Below the pieces are notes generated by a model that made no database searches, was not told the DNA's origin, and worked only from the letters and a program-made list of their open reading frames with translations. A stretch of 48,128 nucleotides of DNA from Lachnospiraceae bacterium (GTDB lineage Bacteria > Bacillota > Clostridia > Lachnospirales > Lachnospiraceae). Made by a program: the position numbers and the translations under genes. Location of the stretch: the NCBI GenBank assembly GCA_009911195.1, contig QXWV01000136.1, positions 1 through 48,128 of the forward strand, in the 5' to 3' direction. Of this stretch, positions 8,701 through 17,985 are shown piece after piece; positions within the stretch are counted from its first letter, which is position 1; each line of letters opens with the position of its first letter.

Positions 8701-9792
8701 ATGAAGCGCAATATAATGGAATACGAAACGGTAGAATTGGATGATGAAAGAAGCTGCTTGGTGATTATCGACCAGACTCTTTTGCCGGCCACTACGAAAC
8801 TGGTTGAACTGAGGACTGCGCAGGAGATATGGGATGCGATTTATTTATTGAAGGTACGCGGGGCACCAGCTATTGGGGTGACGGCAGCCTTTGGCATTTA
8901 TTTGCTGGCAAAGCAAATAGATACAGAAGATTATGATACTTTTTACCATGAATTTGTAAAGCAGAAGGACTTCCTGAATTCAGCAAGGCCCACGGCGGTG
9001 AATCTGCCTTGGGCTTTAGAGCGGATGGAAGAGGTTTGTAAGGCGAATCGGGAGAATGGGGTAAAAGCAATAAAAGAAGCGCTGAGAAAAGAGGCAGTGG
9101 CTATCAAGGAAGAAGATATATGGGTATGCCGGACAATCGGTGAGTATGGATTGAGCCTTTTAAAGCCGGGAGATGGGATACTGACCCATTGTAATGCCGG
9201 CCAACTGGCCACCAGCAAATACGGAACGGCAACAGCCCCCATTTATCTCGGGCAGGAAAGGGATTATCATTTCAAAGTATTTGCGGACGAGACAAGGCCG
9301 CTTTTACAGGGGGCACGGCTGACAGCTTATGAATTATATGCTTCCGGTGTAGATGTGACGCTTATCTGTGATAATATGTCCGCCATGGTGATGAAAAATG
9401 GTTGGGTGAATGCAGTATTTGTAGGCTGTGACAGGGTGGCGGCAAATGGTGATACGGCCAATAAGATAGGGACTTCCCTGGTGGCAGTGGCTGCCAAACA
9501 GTACAACATCCCCTTTTATGTGTGTGCACCAACTTCTACCATTGATATGAATACGGAAACAGGGGCGGGTATCCAGATTGAGCAGCGCCCGGAGGAAGAA
9601 GTGACCCAGATGTGGTATGAGGAGAGGATGGCGCCAAAGGGGGTAAAAGTATACAACCCCGCCTTTGACGTGACGGATAGCAGTTTGATTACCGCGATAA
9701 TTACAGAATATGGAATCGCAAGGGCTCCTTTTGAAACCTCTTTCCAGAAGATTTTTAAGGAGAAAGAAGAGAAGCAGAAAAGCAAAAATTAA
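8701..9792 (+). CDS. mtnA: S-methyl-5-thioribose-1-phosphate isomerase
   Basis: MtnA converts methylthioribose-1-phosphate to methylthioribulose-1-phosphate in methionine salvage; related enzymes act on 5-deoxyribose-1-phosphate. The 363-residue protein shows [18 protein letters not shown], the active-site cysteine C164 in [15 protein letters not shown], and the acid D244 in [20 protein letters not shown], close to the C160/D240 pair of the Bacillus enzyme. AAGGAAAGGAAAG precedes the ATG; an in-frame ATG at 8716 is an alternative. No mtnK, mtnN or other salvage gene is in the window, and I see no S-box riboswitch upstream. Its stop overlaps that of the convergent hydrolase gene by 4 bp. Confidence 0.93.
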   Translation: MKRNIMEYETVELDDERSCLVIIDQTLLPATTKLVELRTAQEIWDAIYLLKVRGAPAIGVTAAFGIYLLAKQIDTEDYDTFYHEFVKQKDFLNSARPTAVNLPWALERMEEVCKANRENGVKAIKEALRKEAVAIKEEDIWVCRTIGEYGLSLLKPGDGILTHCNAGQLATSKYGTATAPIYLGQERDYHFKVFADETRPLLQGARLTAYELYASGVDVTLICDNMSAMVMKNGWVNAVFVGCDRVAANGDTANKIGTSLVAVAAKQYNIPFYVCAPTSTIDMNTETGAGIQIEQRPEEEVTQMWYEERMAPKGVKVYNPAFDVTDSSLITAIITEYGIARAPFETSFQKIFKEKEEKQKSKN

Positions 9793-11234
9793 AACCCGAG
9801 TTTTTTCAAATCGGCAACTATGCCCACATATGCTTCCATAACGTCAAAACCTTTGTAATCCTCTCTCTTTAAATCAATCATATCGCCGTGGGAAATCCCG
9901 CGGCGGTATTTATTTTGGAAAGTTCCTTTAAAAATGCCCCATTTTGCGCTGTCCTCCGTTACTAACCCATCATTCGGCTTCCCGTGGGAAGCAAGGCCCA
10001 TTAAAAGGTGGGGAATGCTTAGAAGGCTGTCGCTCCAGCAGTGCCCCATAACAGAAGCATAGCTTTGATAATATACGGAGGCAGAATTGGGGGTATTTTG
10101 GTTAAACTGCCTGCAAAATTCTGGAGAAAGCTGTTTGCTGGCGTGATAACAGTCGGGATTATAGTCTCCAAATTTCCGGAAGGTGGAATCAAACCAGGAG
10201 GAAATCAGGCGGTATAGGCGGTCGGGAAGCCGGTTCAGGACAAGGAGGAGCTCAGACCCCATATGGGGTGTGGAAATAGTGGTAAGGGAAGCCACCTGAT
10301 GCTCCATATGGAGATGGGTAATCAGATAACGGGCATCCAAACCTCCTTTGGAATGGGCTATAATATTTACTTTTTCACAATGTTCTGTAGTGAGGACTTC
10401 TTTAATTTTGCGTTGGACAAAAGCGGCATTTTCTTCGATAGTTCCCCAGGCTTCCTGATGGCCGTAATAGACAACAGCGCCGTTTTGGGTCAGTTCCCTG
10501 GGAATCCGACCCCAATAATTGAAATAGCGCAAATCCCGAAAACCAATCCCGTGGAGCATGACGAGGGGATACCTGGTGGCACATTGATTGCTGTGGATTC
10601 TGGCAGCACGTGTGGCAAAACGGTACATTTCATGGTCGCATTCTTCCGTCGCTTTTTTGCTGAGGTAATGCATCAGGAAGAGATTGATAAAAGGAATCCA
10701 AAGATTCAGCACAATAATCATCCGTTTTACAATGCCTAAACGGTAACAGGATAAAAGAATACGGATTTGCCCGTTGAGCAGTATAAGGAAAAGAAATACC
10801 AGGCTATGCACTACATTGGCAGTATGCCATAACGGGGTGGCGTGAAGCAGGGAGGAAAGCCGGGGGAAATGCCCTGTAAAAAGCAAAAGATAAAAAATCC
10901 CTTGCATGAGGAAGCCCCATAGGCTACAGGAGAGGAGAATCTGCCCCCCTAACAGAATTTTGATTCGTAAGGTACAGGAAACGGCTTTTCCTATCGGGAA
11001 TAAATGAATGCGTATAAGGGAATAAATGTAAAGCAGGAGAAGGCCGGCCGGAATAAAGGAAGGAAAAGAAAGAAAGCCTTTCTCGATGGATTCTGCGGCC
11101 AGACGCCACAGGAGGATGGATTGGGGCAGGAGCAGCATACAGAAAAAGCGAGGTACTTTGCCCGTAATATTAACCTTTTTAGCCATATCCAGAACAGGGA
11201 TAAGTAGGCATATTAAAAAAATAATAATTCCCAT
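9789..11234 (-). CDS. Membrane-anchored alpha/beta hydrolase, lipase-like
   Basis: The C-terminal half has the fold of triacylglycerol lipases: [10 protein letters not shown] (223-232) as the oxyanion region, the nucleophile elbow AHSKGG with S295, then D422 (PNDGLV) and H449 (GISHGDM) as a likely triad. Residues 1-190 contain about five hydrophobic segments, so the enzyme is tethered in the membrane. Total length is 481 residues. AAGGAGG lies upstream of the ATG. It is a single gene divergent from the GGDEF gene and convergent with mtnA. The substrate is unknown; lipid or ester hydrolysis is inferred from the fold. Confidence 0.8.
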   Translation of the reverse strand: MGIIIFLICLLIPVLDMAKKVNITGKVPRFFCMLLLPQSILLWRLAAESIEKGFLSFPSFIPAGLLLLYIYSLIRIHLFPIGKAVSCTLRIKILLGGQILLSCSLWGFLMQGIFYLLLFTGHFPRLSSLLHATPLWHTANVVHSLVFLFLILLNGQIRILLSCYRLGIVKRMIIVLNLWIPFINLFLMHYLSKKATEECDHEMYRFATRAARIHSNQCATRYPLVMLHGIGFRDLRYFNYWGRIPRELTQNGAVVYYGHQEAWGTIEENAAFVQRKIKEVLTTEHCEKVNIIAHSKGGLDARYLITHLHMEHQVASLTTISTPHMGSELLLVLNRLPDRLYRLISSWFDSTFRKFGDYNPDCYHASKQLSPEFCRQFNQNTPNSASVYYQSYASVMGHCWSDSLLSIPHLLMGLASHGKPNDGLVTEDSAKWGIFKGTFQNKYRRGISHGDMIDLKREDYKGFDVMEAYVGIVADLKKLGF

Positions 11235-11327
11235 GAGATGGCCTCCTTTGTATATGAAATAAAAATAGTTCTTTTAAAGAAAAATATAGTAATTATTTTT
11301 AGTGTAACATATTTTTTTGAAAAAAGG

Positions 11328-11355
11328 TTGGAAAATTTGCCATTTGATATATAAT
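11328..11355 (+). promoter_or_regulatory. Promoter of the GGDEF gene
   Basis: TTGGAA (11328-11333) and TATAAT (11350-11355) are 16 bp apart, in the AT-rich spacer between two divergent genes. Confidence 0.55.
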
Positions 11356-11423
11356 AGAAGATAGTAGATAATTGCCGGAAGGCATTGGTAGCGTGGGGGA
11401 GTAAGCATGGAGGGGCAGAATCT

Positions 11424-13328
11424 ATGAACTGGAATAAATATTTGGCAATAACGGCTGTGTTTCTGACGGCCATAGGGATTGCATTTGCGGGTATGGTGTG
11501 GAAAGTAAATGAAATGGCTGAAAGCGACTGTCAGGAAACTTTGCAGCAGGAAGTGAAGAACTTATCCGAAGATATCGAAAAGCATATCCTATCCGACAGG
11601 GAACAGTTGGAAGTAGTTGCGGATATTTTATCAGGATATGAAAACCTGGACTGCGAAGAAGTAAAAAATATTTTAAAGTCCTATGAAACGAGAAGCGTAA
11701 TATCCCGCATTTATATATTGCTCCCGGACAATACCGTTCTGCTTAAGGATGGAAGCAATGTGGATGTGAACGGCTCCCTCTCCTTTGATGAAGAAGCATC
11801 CCATGGCGTCCATATATCCGGAAAAGAGATTGACCTTTTGGAAGGGAAGGAAGTGCTGCGGCATTTTGTTCCGATAGTAAGAGACGGGGAGACGATAGGG
11901 ATTCTTTATGGCGTAATGGAGTTGGAGCGTTTGCCGGAATTCTGGACTGCAAATGCTTTTGGCGGCAAAATGTCAGTATACCTTGTGGAAAGAAAAACAG
12001 GTGATTTTCTCATGGATACATGGCGCAATGAGCTGGGCAATATATTTGAAAAGGAATACCAGGAGCTGGGGGAAGGGTATGATGAGGCAAGGTTATGGAA
12101 AGGGATAATGGAAGGGGAGGAAGGCTATTGCGTACTTTCTTCTAAGGAAAACAAAGAAAATCTGCATTTTTATAATGCCCCATTGGCGGTAAACCATTGG
12201 ATGCTGGCGATTTCTATTCAGGAGACGGCAGTTTTCCAAAATGCAGCGGAAACGAAAGCCATGCTTTATCAATATGGGGGATTTGTAGTTGTCTGCTTTG
12301 TGATATATTTTATTGGCCTTTTCTGGTATCGGAGGAAAGAGACCAATGAGGAAAAGCAAAGGCTCGAAATGGTGAACTATATATACGATGTGGAAAAAAC
12401 GCTTTTTTCCGCATACCGGACAGAAGATTATGCGGTGCGGGCATTGGAAAAGATAGGGGAAATGACTACCGCTGAGGCTGTATTTTTGAAAATATTTGAT
12501 TTGGCGGATGAAGGCAAGCTATACTTATGGTGTCGGGAAGGGAAAAGGAGAAAAGAACTGACAGCGGCGCTGGAGGAAAATAGTTTCTTTAAGGATAGTT
12601 TTCTGGAAGAAAGAAAAAGCCTGATATGGTATGGAACGAAAGACCAGAAAGCAGAAGATAAAAAAATAGGGCGGATGATTCGGACAACATTGCTGTCGGG
12701 GGTAATGGCAGCCAAAATAGAAGACGTGAGCGGTAAATTAATCGGCGTATTGGGGGCGGTGAATATGAAAGAATATTGGAAAACCCCGGTATTGCTGGAA
12801 AATGTCACATTGAGTTTTTCCATGTTTTATAATAATATGCGTTCTTTTAAGATTATTAAGGAAATGGGGGAAAATGATTTGCTGACTGGCCTTTTGAACA
12901 GGAACAGTTACCAGAAAAGAATCCAGGAGTACCCGAAGCAATATAAAAAATCCCTTGCCTGTATTTATGCGGATGCCAATGGTTTGCATGAATTAAATAA
13001 TAGCCAGGGACATGAGGCTGGTGACAAGATGCTCCAGTGTGTGGCTGGGCTTCTACAGAAAAACTTTGGCATAGCGGATACATACCGCATTGGTGGGGAT
13101 GAATTTGTGGCTTTTGATATGGATAGCCCGAAAAAAGAGATATTGGATAAAATAAAGGAAATAGATAAGGAACTGGAAAGGCATGGATATCATATCTCGG
13201 TAGGCGTACAATGGGAGCAGCAGATAACCTCTATGGACGATTTGGTGCGTGAAGCAGAGCAGCAGATGTATGGGGCGAAACGCAGCTATTATGAACAGAT
13301 GGGAAGAGACCGCAGGGTCAGAAACTAA
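11424..13328 (+). CDS. Transmembrane diguanylate cyclase (GGDEF protein)
   Basis: The protein probably makes cyclic di-GMP in response to an external signal. The 634 residues show an N-terminal helix (LAITAVFLTAIGIAFAGMVW), an extracellular region of about 240 residues of Cache type, a second helix (YGGFVVVCFVIYFIGLFWY), a GAF-like linker and a C-terminal GGDEF domain. The active-site motif GGDEF is intact at 557-561, after DLLTGLLNRN. The usual RxxD inhibitory site upstream is absent (FGIA at that position). The start at 11424 has GGAGGGG upstream. No EAL partner is nearby, and a strong terminator follows. Confidence 0.88.
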   Translation: MNWNKYLAITAVFLTAIGIAFAGMVWKVNEMAESDCQETLQQEVKNLSEDIEKHILSDREQLEVVADILSGYENLDCEEVKNILKSYETRSVISRIYILLPDNTVLLKDGSNVDVNGSLSFDEEASHGVHISGKEIDLLEGKEVLRHFVPIVRDGETIGILYGVMELERLPEFWTANAFGGKMSVYLVERKTGDFLMDTWRNELGNIFEKEYQELGEGYDEARLWKGIMEGEEGYCVLSSKENKENLHFYNAPLAVNHWMLAISIQETAVFQNAAETKAMLYQYGGFVVVCFVIYFIGLFWYRRKETNEEKQRLEMVNYIYDVEKTLFSAYRTEDYAVRALEKIGEMTTAEAVFLKIFDLADEGKLYLWCREGKRRKELTAALEENSFFKDSFLEERKSLIWYGTKDQKAEDKKIGRMIRTTLLSGVMAAKIEDVSGKLIGVLGAVNMKEYWKTPVLLENVTLSFSMFYNNMRSFKIIKEMGENDLLTGLLNRNSYQKRIQEYPKQYKKSLACIYADANGLHELNNSQGHEAGDKMLQCVAGLLQKNFGIADTYRIGGDEFVAFDMDSPKKEILDKIKEIDKELERHGYHISVGVQWEQQITSMDDLVREAEQQMYGAKRSYYEQMGRDRRVRN

Positions 13329-13388
13329 TGGCAGACGGTCTGAGGGCGATTTGAACAGCCAATACTAAGTAGAATAACGAAATATAAC

Positions 13389-13427
13389 AACCCCTCAACG
13401 CGGCAAATGCGTTGAGGGGTTTGTTTC
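13389..13427 (+). terminator. Strong terminator after the GGDEF gene
   Basis: AACCCCTCAACGC (13389-13401) pairs perfectly over 13 bp with 13409-13421 around a 7-base loop, followed by TGTTT. It lies between convergent genes and may serve both strands. Confidence 0.75.
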
Positions 13428-13479
13428 CTGTAAAAACATTCTTATGTAGGGGATTTTGATGCCCGAATGTTAAAGGCAA

Positions 13480-15102
13480 TTATTCCCTTTCAGAATGCGT
13501 TTTATACATCCGCCGGATTGCATAAAGTGCAAGAAGCATAAAGATAATTCCGGCGGGCAAGGAGACCCAGGCGCTTTGTGCAAACCCGGCAATGATATAT
13601 GTAACAAAGGAAATGCCGGCGGCTAAAATGGCATAAGGAAGCTGGGTGGATACATGGTTGACATGGTTACATTGTGCCCCGGCAGAAGCCATAATAGTAG
13701 TATCGGAAATCGGCGAACAATGGTCGCCGCATACAGCACCAGCCATGCAGGCAGAGATGGAAATAATCATCAGTTCCGGATTGGTATCTGCAAATACGGC
13801 TACTACAATAGGTATCAGGATGCCGAAGGTTCCCCAGGATGTGCCTGTGGAAAATGCCAGGAAACAGCCTACAAGGAAAATAATTGCCGGCAGGAAATTC
13901 ATCAGGGAAGCGGCACTTTGCTTCATGGCTTCTGCCACAAATTCAGCAGCCCCTAAGCTGTCGGTCATCGCTTTTAACGTCCACGCGAACGTAAGGATTA
14001 GTATGGCGGGAACCATAGCTTTGAACCCGTCAGGGAAACATTCCATGCATTCGGTGAAGCTTAAAACCCTTCGTATGAGATAAACAATAATTGTGATAAT
14101 GATAGCACAAATGCTGCCAAGAGCTAGGCCGACGGAGGCATCCGAGTTGGAAAAGGCGGCGACGAAACCAGCGCCTTCAAAAAATCCGCCTGTATAAATC
14201 ATACCGATAACGCAGCAAATAATTAAAGTAATGATGGGGATAAGAAGGTCGGCAATAGTGCCTTTGGGATTGGCAGCAGGTATCTCCTGCCCCTTATTTT
14301 TCTCCCCAATGGAGAACAGGTCCCCTTTTAATGCGTTAGCCTCATGAGCCTTCATCGGTCCGAAATCCACATTCATAAGTACGAGGGATACCATCATAAT
14401 AATGGTTAAGATGGCATAAAAATTATAGGGGATGGCGCGGATAAAGATGGAAAATCCGTCTTCCCCTTCCACGAACCCTGATACGGCTGCTGCCCAGGAG
14501 GAAATAGGTGCGATAATGCAGACAGGGGCGGCCGTAGCATCGATTAAGTAGGCCAGTTTTGCGCGGGATACTTTATGCTCGTCCGTTACCGGTTTCATAA
14601 CGCTTCCTACGGTAAGGCAGTTAAAATAGTCATCAATAAAAATCAGGACGCCAAGGGCGATGGTAGCTAACTGCGCACCTGCACGGGATTTGATTTTCTT
14701 TTTGGCGAAATGTCCAAAAGCAGCGGAACCTCCAGCCCGGTTCATCAGGCTCACCATAGCGCCGAGAATGACAAGGAAAATCAGGATGCCCACATTGTAG
14801 CTGTCTGCCAGTACCGATACGAATCCGTCATTAAAAATATGGGTGAGCGTAGCCTCAAAGGAGAAACCGGAGTAGAACAGCCCACCTACCAGAATTCCGA
14901 TAAACAGGGAACTATAGACTTCCTTTGTAATCAACGCTAATACAATGGCTACGATAGGCGGAACAAGCGCCCAAAAAGTGGCATACATAGCAGGGATGTA
15001 TTCGGTCTCTGCTTCTGCTGCAAATGCGGTAAGCGGCATAAAGGCCATGCAGAGCACCAGAATGCCTATACCGTAAAATAACTTTTTCTTCTGTTTCTTC
15101 AT
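13480..15102 (-). CDS. Na+/H+ antiporter family protein, NhaC type
   Basis: This is an integral membrane transporter of the NhaC superfamily, which exchanges Na+ or organic acids for H+. The 540-residue protein has a signal-like N-terminus (LFYGIGILVLCMAFMPLTAFA) and many hydrophobic helices. Typical segments include GVLIFIDDYFNCLTVG, FSTGTSWGTFGILIPI and CGDHCSPISDTTIMASAGA. GGAG precedes the ATG by six bases. It lies downstream of ptb-buk on the same strand, though with a 49-bp repeat-bearing gap after the YdcF-like gene. The transported ion or solute cannot be told from sequence; similar proteins include malate/lactate antiporters. Confidence 0.82.
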   Translation of the reverse strand: MKKQKKKLFYGIGILVLCMAFMPLTAFAAEAETEYIPAMYATFWALVPPIVAIVLALITKEVYSSLFIGILVGGLFYSGFSFEATLTHIFNDGFVSVLADSYNVGILIFLVILGAMVSLMNRAGGSAAFGHFAKKKIKSRAGAQLATIALGVLIFIDDYFNCLTVGSVMKPVTDEHKVSRAKLAYLIDATAAPVCIIAPISSWAAAVSGFVEGEDGFSIFIRAIPYNFYAILTIIMMVSLVLMNVDFGPMKAHEANALKGDLFSIGEKNKGQEIPAANPKGTIADLLIPIITLIICCVIGMIYTGGFFEGAGFVAAFSNSDASVGLALGSICAIIITIIVYLIRRVLSFTECMECFPDGFKAMVPAILILTFAWTLKAMTDSLGAAEFVAEAMKQSAASLMNFLPAIIFLVGCFLAFSTGTSWGTFGILIPIVVAVFADTNPELMIISISACMAGAVCGDHCSPISDTTIMASAGAQCNHVNHVSTQLPYAILAAGISFVTYIIAGFAQSAWVSLPAGIIFMLLALYAIRRMYKTHSERE

Positions 15103-15161
15103 TTTTTACTCCATTTCTGCGCTGCCTTTGTGGTTGAAAATTTTTATTTTCAATCCTTGCC

Positions 15162-15758
15162 TTATTTCTGCGCTGTTTTAGTATATCTTTTGGCATAAAT
15201 ATGTATAACCAAGATGGATTTTACCACTAAACGGTATAAAAATGAAGTGTTTTTTGAATTTTTATAAAAAAATGCCAACTCAACCCAGATTTCCCTTAAA
15301 CTGTAGCGGATATTTTCGGCAGTGGTGGTTGATTTATCTTCCATAATGATGCGGGAATTGGGTATTCCTTTTTCCATGAGCCAGTTTTTCATGCTTTCGG
15401 CTTCGCTGACAGGCTCAGTAGGCCCTTGGCCACCGGAAACAATGACTACGGTCTGGGGATGTTCCTGCAAATAAAGGCGTGCTTTTTCCAGCCGCATCTC
15501 CAGGACTGCCGAAGGCTTATCCCCGTTTAAGCCTGCACCCAGCACAAGAATATAATCCAGATTTTCGCCAGTATCCCGGCTAATGCCCCAGATAATGCAG
15601 GATTCTACGAAAAGAAAAAATATTAGGCAGGCATAGAAGCAAATTTTTAGAATTCGTTTCATAAAGGCCGGAATTTTATGATATAGGGTAAGGCGATGAC
15701 GATGCCCCAATAAAAGGAAAAGGGAGGACAAAATAATCCAGAATGGGAGAACTGACAT
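15162..15758 (-). CDS. YdcF/SanA-like (DUF218) membrane protein with an abnormal C-terminus, possibly a truncated gene
   Basis: Two N-terminal hydrophobic segments precede a DUF218 core that includes DYILVLGAGLNGDKPS, LEKARLYLQEHPQTVVIVSGG, EAESMKNWL and STTTAENIRYS. DUF218 proteins such as SanA and YdcF act at the envelope in poorly defined ways. After SLREIW the family would normally continue with a TSDFHM-like block and further helices. Here the last 40 residues are an unrelated basic stretch ending at codon 198. I infer loss of the 3' part; no trace of it is seen in 15103-15161. The repeat ATTTCTGCGCTG occurs at 15113 and 15164, close to the break. Confidence 0.6.
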   Translation of the reverse strand: MSVLPFWIILSSLFLLLGHRHRLTLYHKIPAFMKRILKICFYACLIFFLFVESCIIWGISRDTGENLDYILVLGAGLNGDKPSAVLEMRLEKARLYLQEHPQTVVIVSGGQGPTEPVSEAESMKNWLMEKGIPNSRIIMEDKSTTTAENIRYSLREIWVELAFFYKNSKNTSFLYRLVVKSILVIHIYAKRYTKTAQK

Positions 15759-15784
15759 ACGGAAGTTATATAGGTCTAAATGAC

Positions 15785-15839
15785 AGCTATCCGTCTGTAA
15801 AACGAACGGTAGATATTGTCATTTTACAAACGGACAGCT
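15785..15839 (-). other. Hairpin downstream of buk
   Basis: An 18-nt arm at 15785-15802 pairs with 15822-15839 with two mismatches (outer ends AGCT/AGCT). It follows the buk stop by 25 bp on the minus strand. No T-run follows, so partial termination or transcript-end protection is more likely than a full terminator. Confidence 0.45.
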
Positions 15840-15864
15840 AACATATACATATACAGAATTTCAA

Positions 15865-16932
15865 TTAATATTCCATTACTTTTTCTGCTCCGGTCATAAC
15901 GCGGATTGCGCCCTGAGCCAGTGCGAGAAGTTCATCTTCCCCGGGATATACGGTGATAGGGGCAATAAAGCCTGCCCTTTCCTTCAAACCATCCGTTACC
16001 GCTTTGTCATATGCGATACCACCGGTTAAAATAATCTGGTCAACCTTGCCTTGCAATACACAGGCCATAGAGCCGATATTTTTTGCGACCTGGAAAATAA
16101 AGGCTTCGCGGATTTCACGTGCTTCTTCGTTGCCTTCATCTACCATTTTATCCACATCTCTCATATCGTTGGTATTCAGGTAAGCGTTGAAGCCGCCGTT
16201 CCCGACCAGTTTCTTGTAAACTTCCTTTTCCGTATACTTGCCGGAGAAGCACATTTTTACTAAAGCTCCGGGAGGCACTGCGCCAGCCCTTTCGGGAGAA
16301 AATGCGCCATCGCCGTCAAGGGCATTGAACACATCCACTACCTTGCCGTATTCATGGGCGCCTACGGAAACGCCGCCGCCCATATGTACTACAATCAAAC
16401 GCAAGGAATCATAAGCTGCCCCTTTTTCATTGGCATAACGTTTAGCAACGGCCTTCTGGTTCAGCGCATGGAAAATACTGATGCGGGGGAGTTCCGGTAC
16501 GCCGGAATATCTGGCGATGGGCATAAGTTCGTCAACTACCACCGGGTCTACAATATAGGAAGGTACGCCGATAGTGTCAGCAATTTCCCTTGCCAGTATA
16601 CCGCCCAGGTTAGAGGCGTGCTGCCCCTGTACACCTGCTTTTAAGTCTTCCAGCAGATTATCGGTAACCGCATAGGTTCCGCCCGGGATAGGCTTAAGCA
16701 TACCGCCTCGGCCTACGATAACATCCAAGGATTTCATATCGAAATCTTTTTCCTTCATCAAATCAAGGATAATATTTTTACGGAAATCCTTCTGGTCTAC
16801 AATAGAAGCATACTGCGCGATTTCTTCCGTAGAATGTCTTAAGGTTTCTTCAAACAATAAGGTCTCATCCTCAAAAACACCGATTTTAGTGGAGGTGGAA
16901 CCAGGATTGATAATTAAACTTTTGATTGACAT
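15865..16932 (-). CDS. buk: Butyrate kinase
   Basis: Buk transfers phosphate from butyryl-phosphate to ADP, giving butyrate and ATP. The 355-residue length matches clostridial butyrate kinases. The acetokinase-family phosphate motif appears as [15 protein letters not shown] near the start, followed by [15 protein letters not shown] and the [16 protein letters not shown] block. GAGGAAAAG lies upstream of the ATG. It is 20 bp downstream of ptb and clearly co-transcribed. Together with thl-etfA it completes a kinase-route butyrate pathway; no butyryl-CoA:acetate CoA-transferase is in the window. Confidence 0.95.
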   Translation of the reverse strand: MSIKSLIINPGSTSTKIGVFEDETLLFEETLRHSTEEIAQYASIVDQKDFRKNIILDLMKEKDFDMKSLDVIVGRGGMLKPIPGGTYAVTDNLLEDLKAGVQGQHASNLGGILAREIADTIGVPSYIVDPVVVDELMPIARYSGVPELPRISIFHALNQKAVAKRYANEKGAAYDSLRLIVVHMGGGVSVGAHEYGKVVDVFNALDGDGAFSPERAGAVPPGALVKMCFSGKYTEKEVYKKLVGNGGFNAYLNTNDMRDVDKMVDEGNEEAREIREAFIFQVAKNIGSMACVLQGKVDQIILTGGIAYDKAVTDGLKERAGFIAPITVYPGEDELLALAQGAIRVMTGAEKVMEY

Positions 16933-16952
16933 AGCTTTTCCTCATTTCTTTC

Positions 16953-17864
16953 TTATTTCAAATATTCCGCAACAACAGCGCCAAGAGCCAGGGAATTTAC
17001 TTTAACTTCCATGGAGTCGGAACGGGAGGTTAAAATAACCGGAGCCTTCGTACCTGTCAGAATGTTGCCGTTTTTCAGCTTTGCAGTATGTACCATTGCC
17101 TTGTATACCAGGTTGCCTGCATGGATATCGGGGAAAAGAAGGATATCCGCATCGCCCTGAATTGGCCTGTCGGTGGCGCCTTTATGCTTGGCGGCTTCCG
17201 CATCAATGGCAAGGTCTAAGGAAAGGGGGCCATCTACGATACAGCCGGTAATTTTTCCGTCTTTGTTCATCTGAGTAAGCTTTTCTGCATCTACAGTAGC
17301 AGGCATCTTAGGGTTTACTACCTCTACGGCAGCCAAAGGAGCTACTTTCGGGCAATCAATGCCGCATGCCTTAGTAATTTCCAGCGTATTGTTGATAATA
17401 TGCTCTTTATCCTCTAAAGTCGGGTAGGGGATGAATGCAACATCCGTCAAAAACAGCAGATGGTCGATGCCTTCTACATCGAAAACGCATACATGGGATA
17501 AAGGCTTGCCCGTCCTTAAACCTACTTCTTTGTCCAGGACGCTCTTTAAGAAATGCTTGGTATCGATTAAGCCCTTCATGTACATATCGGCCTTGCCTTC
17601 ATGTACCAGTTTAACTGCTGCGAGGGAAGCCTCAATATCATCTTCCACATTGACAATTTCAAAGTCGCTGATATCCACCTGGATATCCGATGCAATCGCT
17701 TTAATTTTCGCTTCATCGCCCACAAGGATAGCATCTGCAATTTTTCTGTCTTTAGCAGCCCTCACTGCCTCCAAAACGGCAGAATCCTGCGCTACGGCAA
17801 CGGAAACCTTTTTCATGGGGATTTCCTTTACCTTGGAAATTAAATCTTCAAAAGTTTTGCTCAT
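16953..17864 (-). CDS. ptb: Phosphate butyryltransferase
   Basis: Ptb converts butyryl-CoA and phosphate to butyryl-phosphate. The 303-residue protein fits the Pta/Ptb family: AILVGDEAKIKAIA near the N-terminus, ADMYMKGLIDTKHFLKS in the middle, and the C-terminal GDADILLFPDIHAGNLVYKA and GTKAPVILTSRSDS motifs. AGAGGTG lies upstream of the ATG. It is the first gene of the minus-strand ptb-buk unit, with a canonical promoter about 75 bp upstream and a Rex-like operator on the -10 box. Confidence 0.95.
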   Translation of the reverse strand: MSKTFEDLISKVKEIPMKKVSVAVAQDSAVLEAVRAAKDRKIADAILVGDEAKIKAIASDIQVDISDFEIVNVEDDIEASLAAVKLVHEGKADMYMKGLIDTKHFLKSVLDKEVGLRTGKPLSHVCVFDVEGIDHLLFLTDVAFIPYPTLEDKEHIINNTLEITKACGIDCPKVAPLAAVEVVNPKMPATVDAEKLTQMNKDGKITGCIVDGPLSLDLAIDAEAAKHKGATDRPIQGDADILLFPDIHAGNLVYKAMVHTAKLKNGNILTGTKAPVILTSRSDSMEVKVNSLALGAVVAEYLK

Positions 17865-17929
17865 TTGTCTGCACCTCTTACTTAATTATTTTTTTATACC
17901 TTATGATAATTAGGGGAGTATTTCTCTAA

Positions 17930-17947
17930 TCGTTAAAATAATAACAC
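17930..17947 (-). promoter_or_regulatory. Rex-like redox operator at the ptb promoter
   Basis: On the minus strand the site reads GTGTTATTATTTTAACGA. It matches TTGTTAA-N4-TTAACAA at 5 of 7 and 6 of 7 half-site positions. It covers the whole -10 box, the position expected for a repressor. It is weaker than the site ahead of thl, so this call is by motif and context only. Confidence 0.45.
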
Positions 17948-17966
17948 TTCTTATTTATAAGGTCAA
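17938..17966 (-). promoter_or_regulatory. Promoter of ptb-buk
   Basis: On the minus strand TTGACC (17961-17966) and TATTAT (17938-17943) are 17 bp apart, upstream of the ptb start. Confidence 0.7.
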
Positions 17967-17985
17967 GGTGTGATGTCCATCTTTC

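Noticed and set aside
10263-10739. Open frame antisense to the lipase-like gene
   Set aside because: It is a shadow frame of a gene with a full catalytic triad; no family features.
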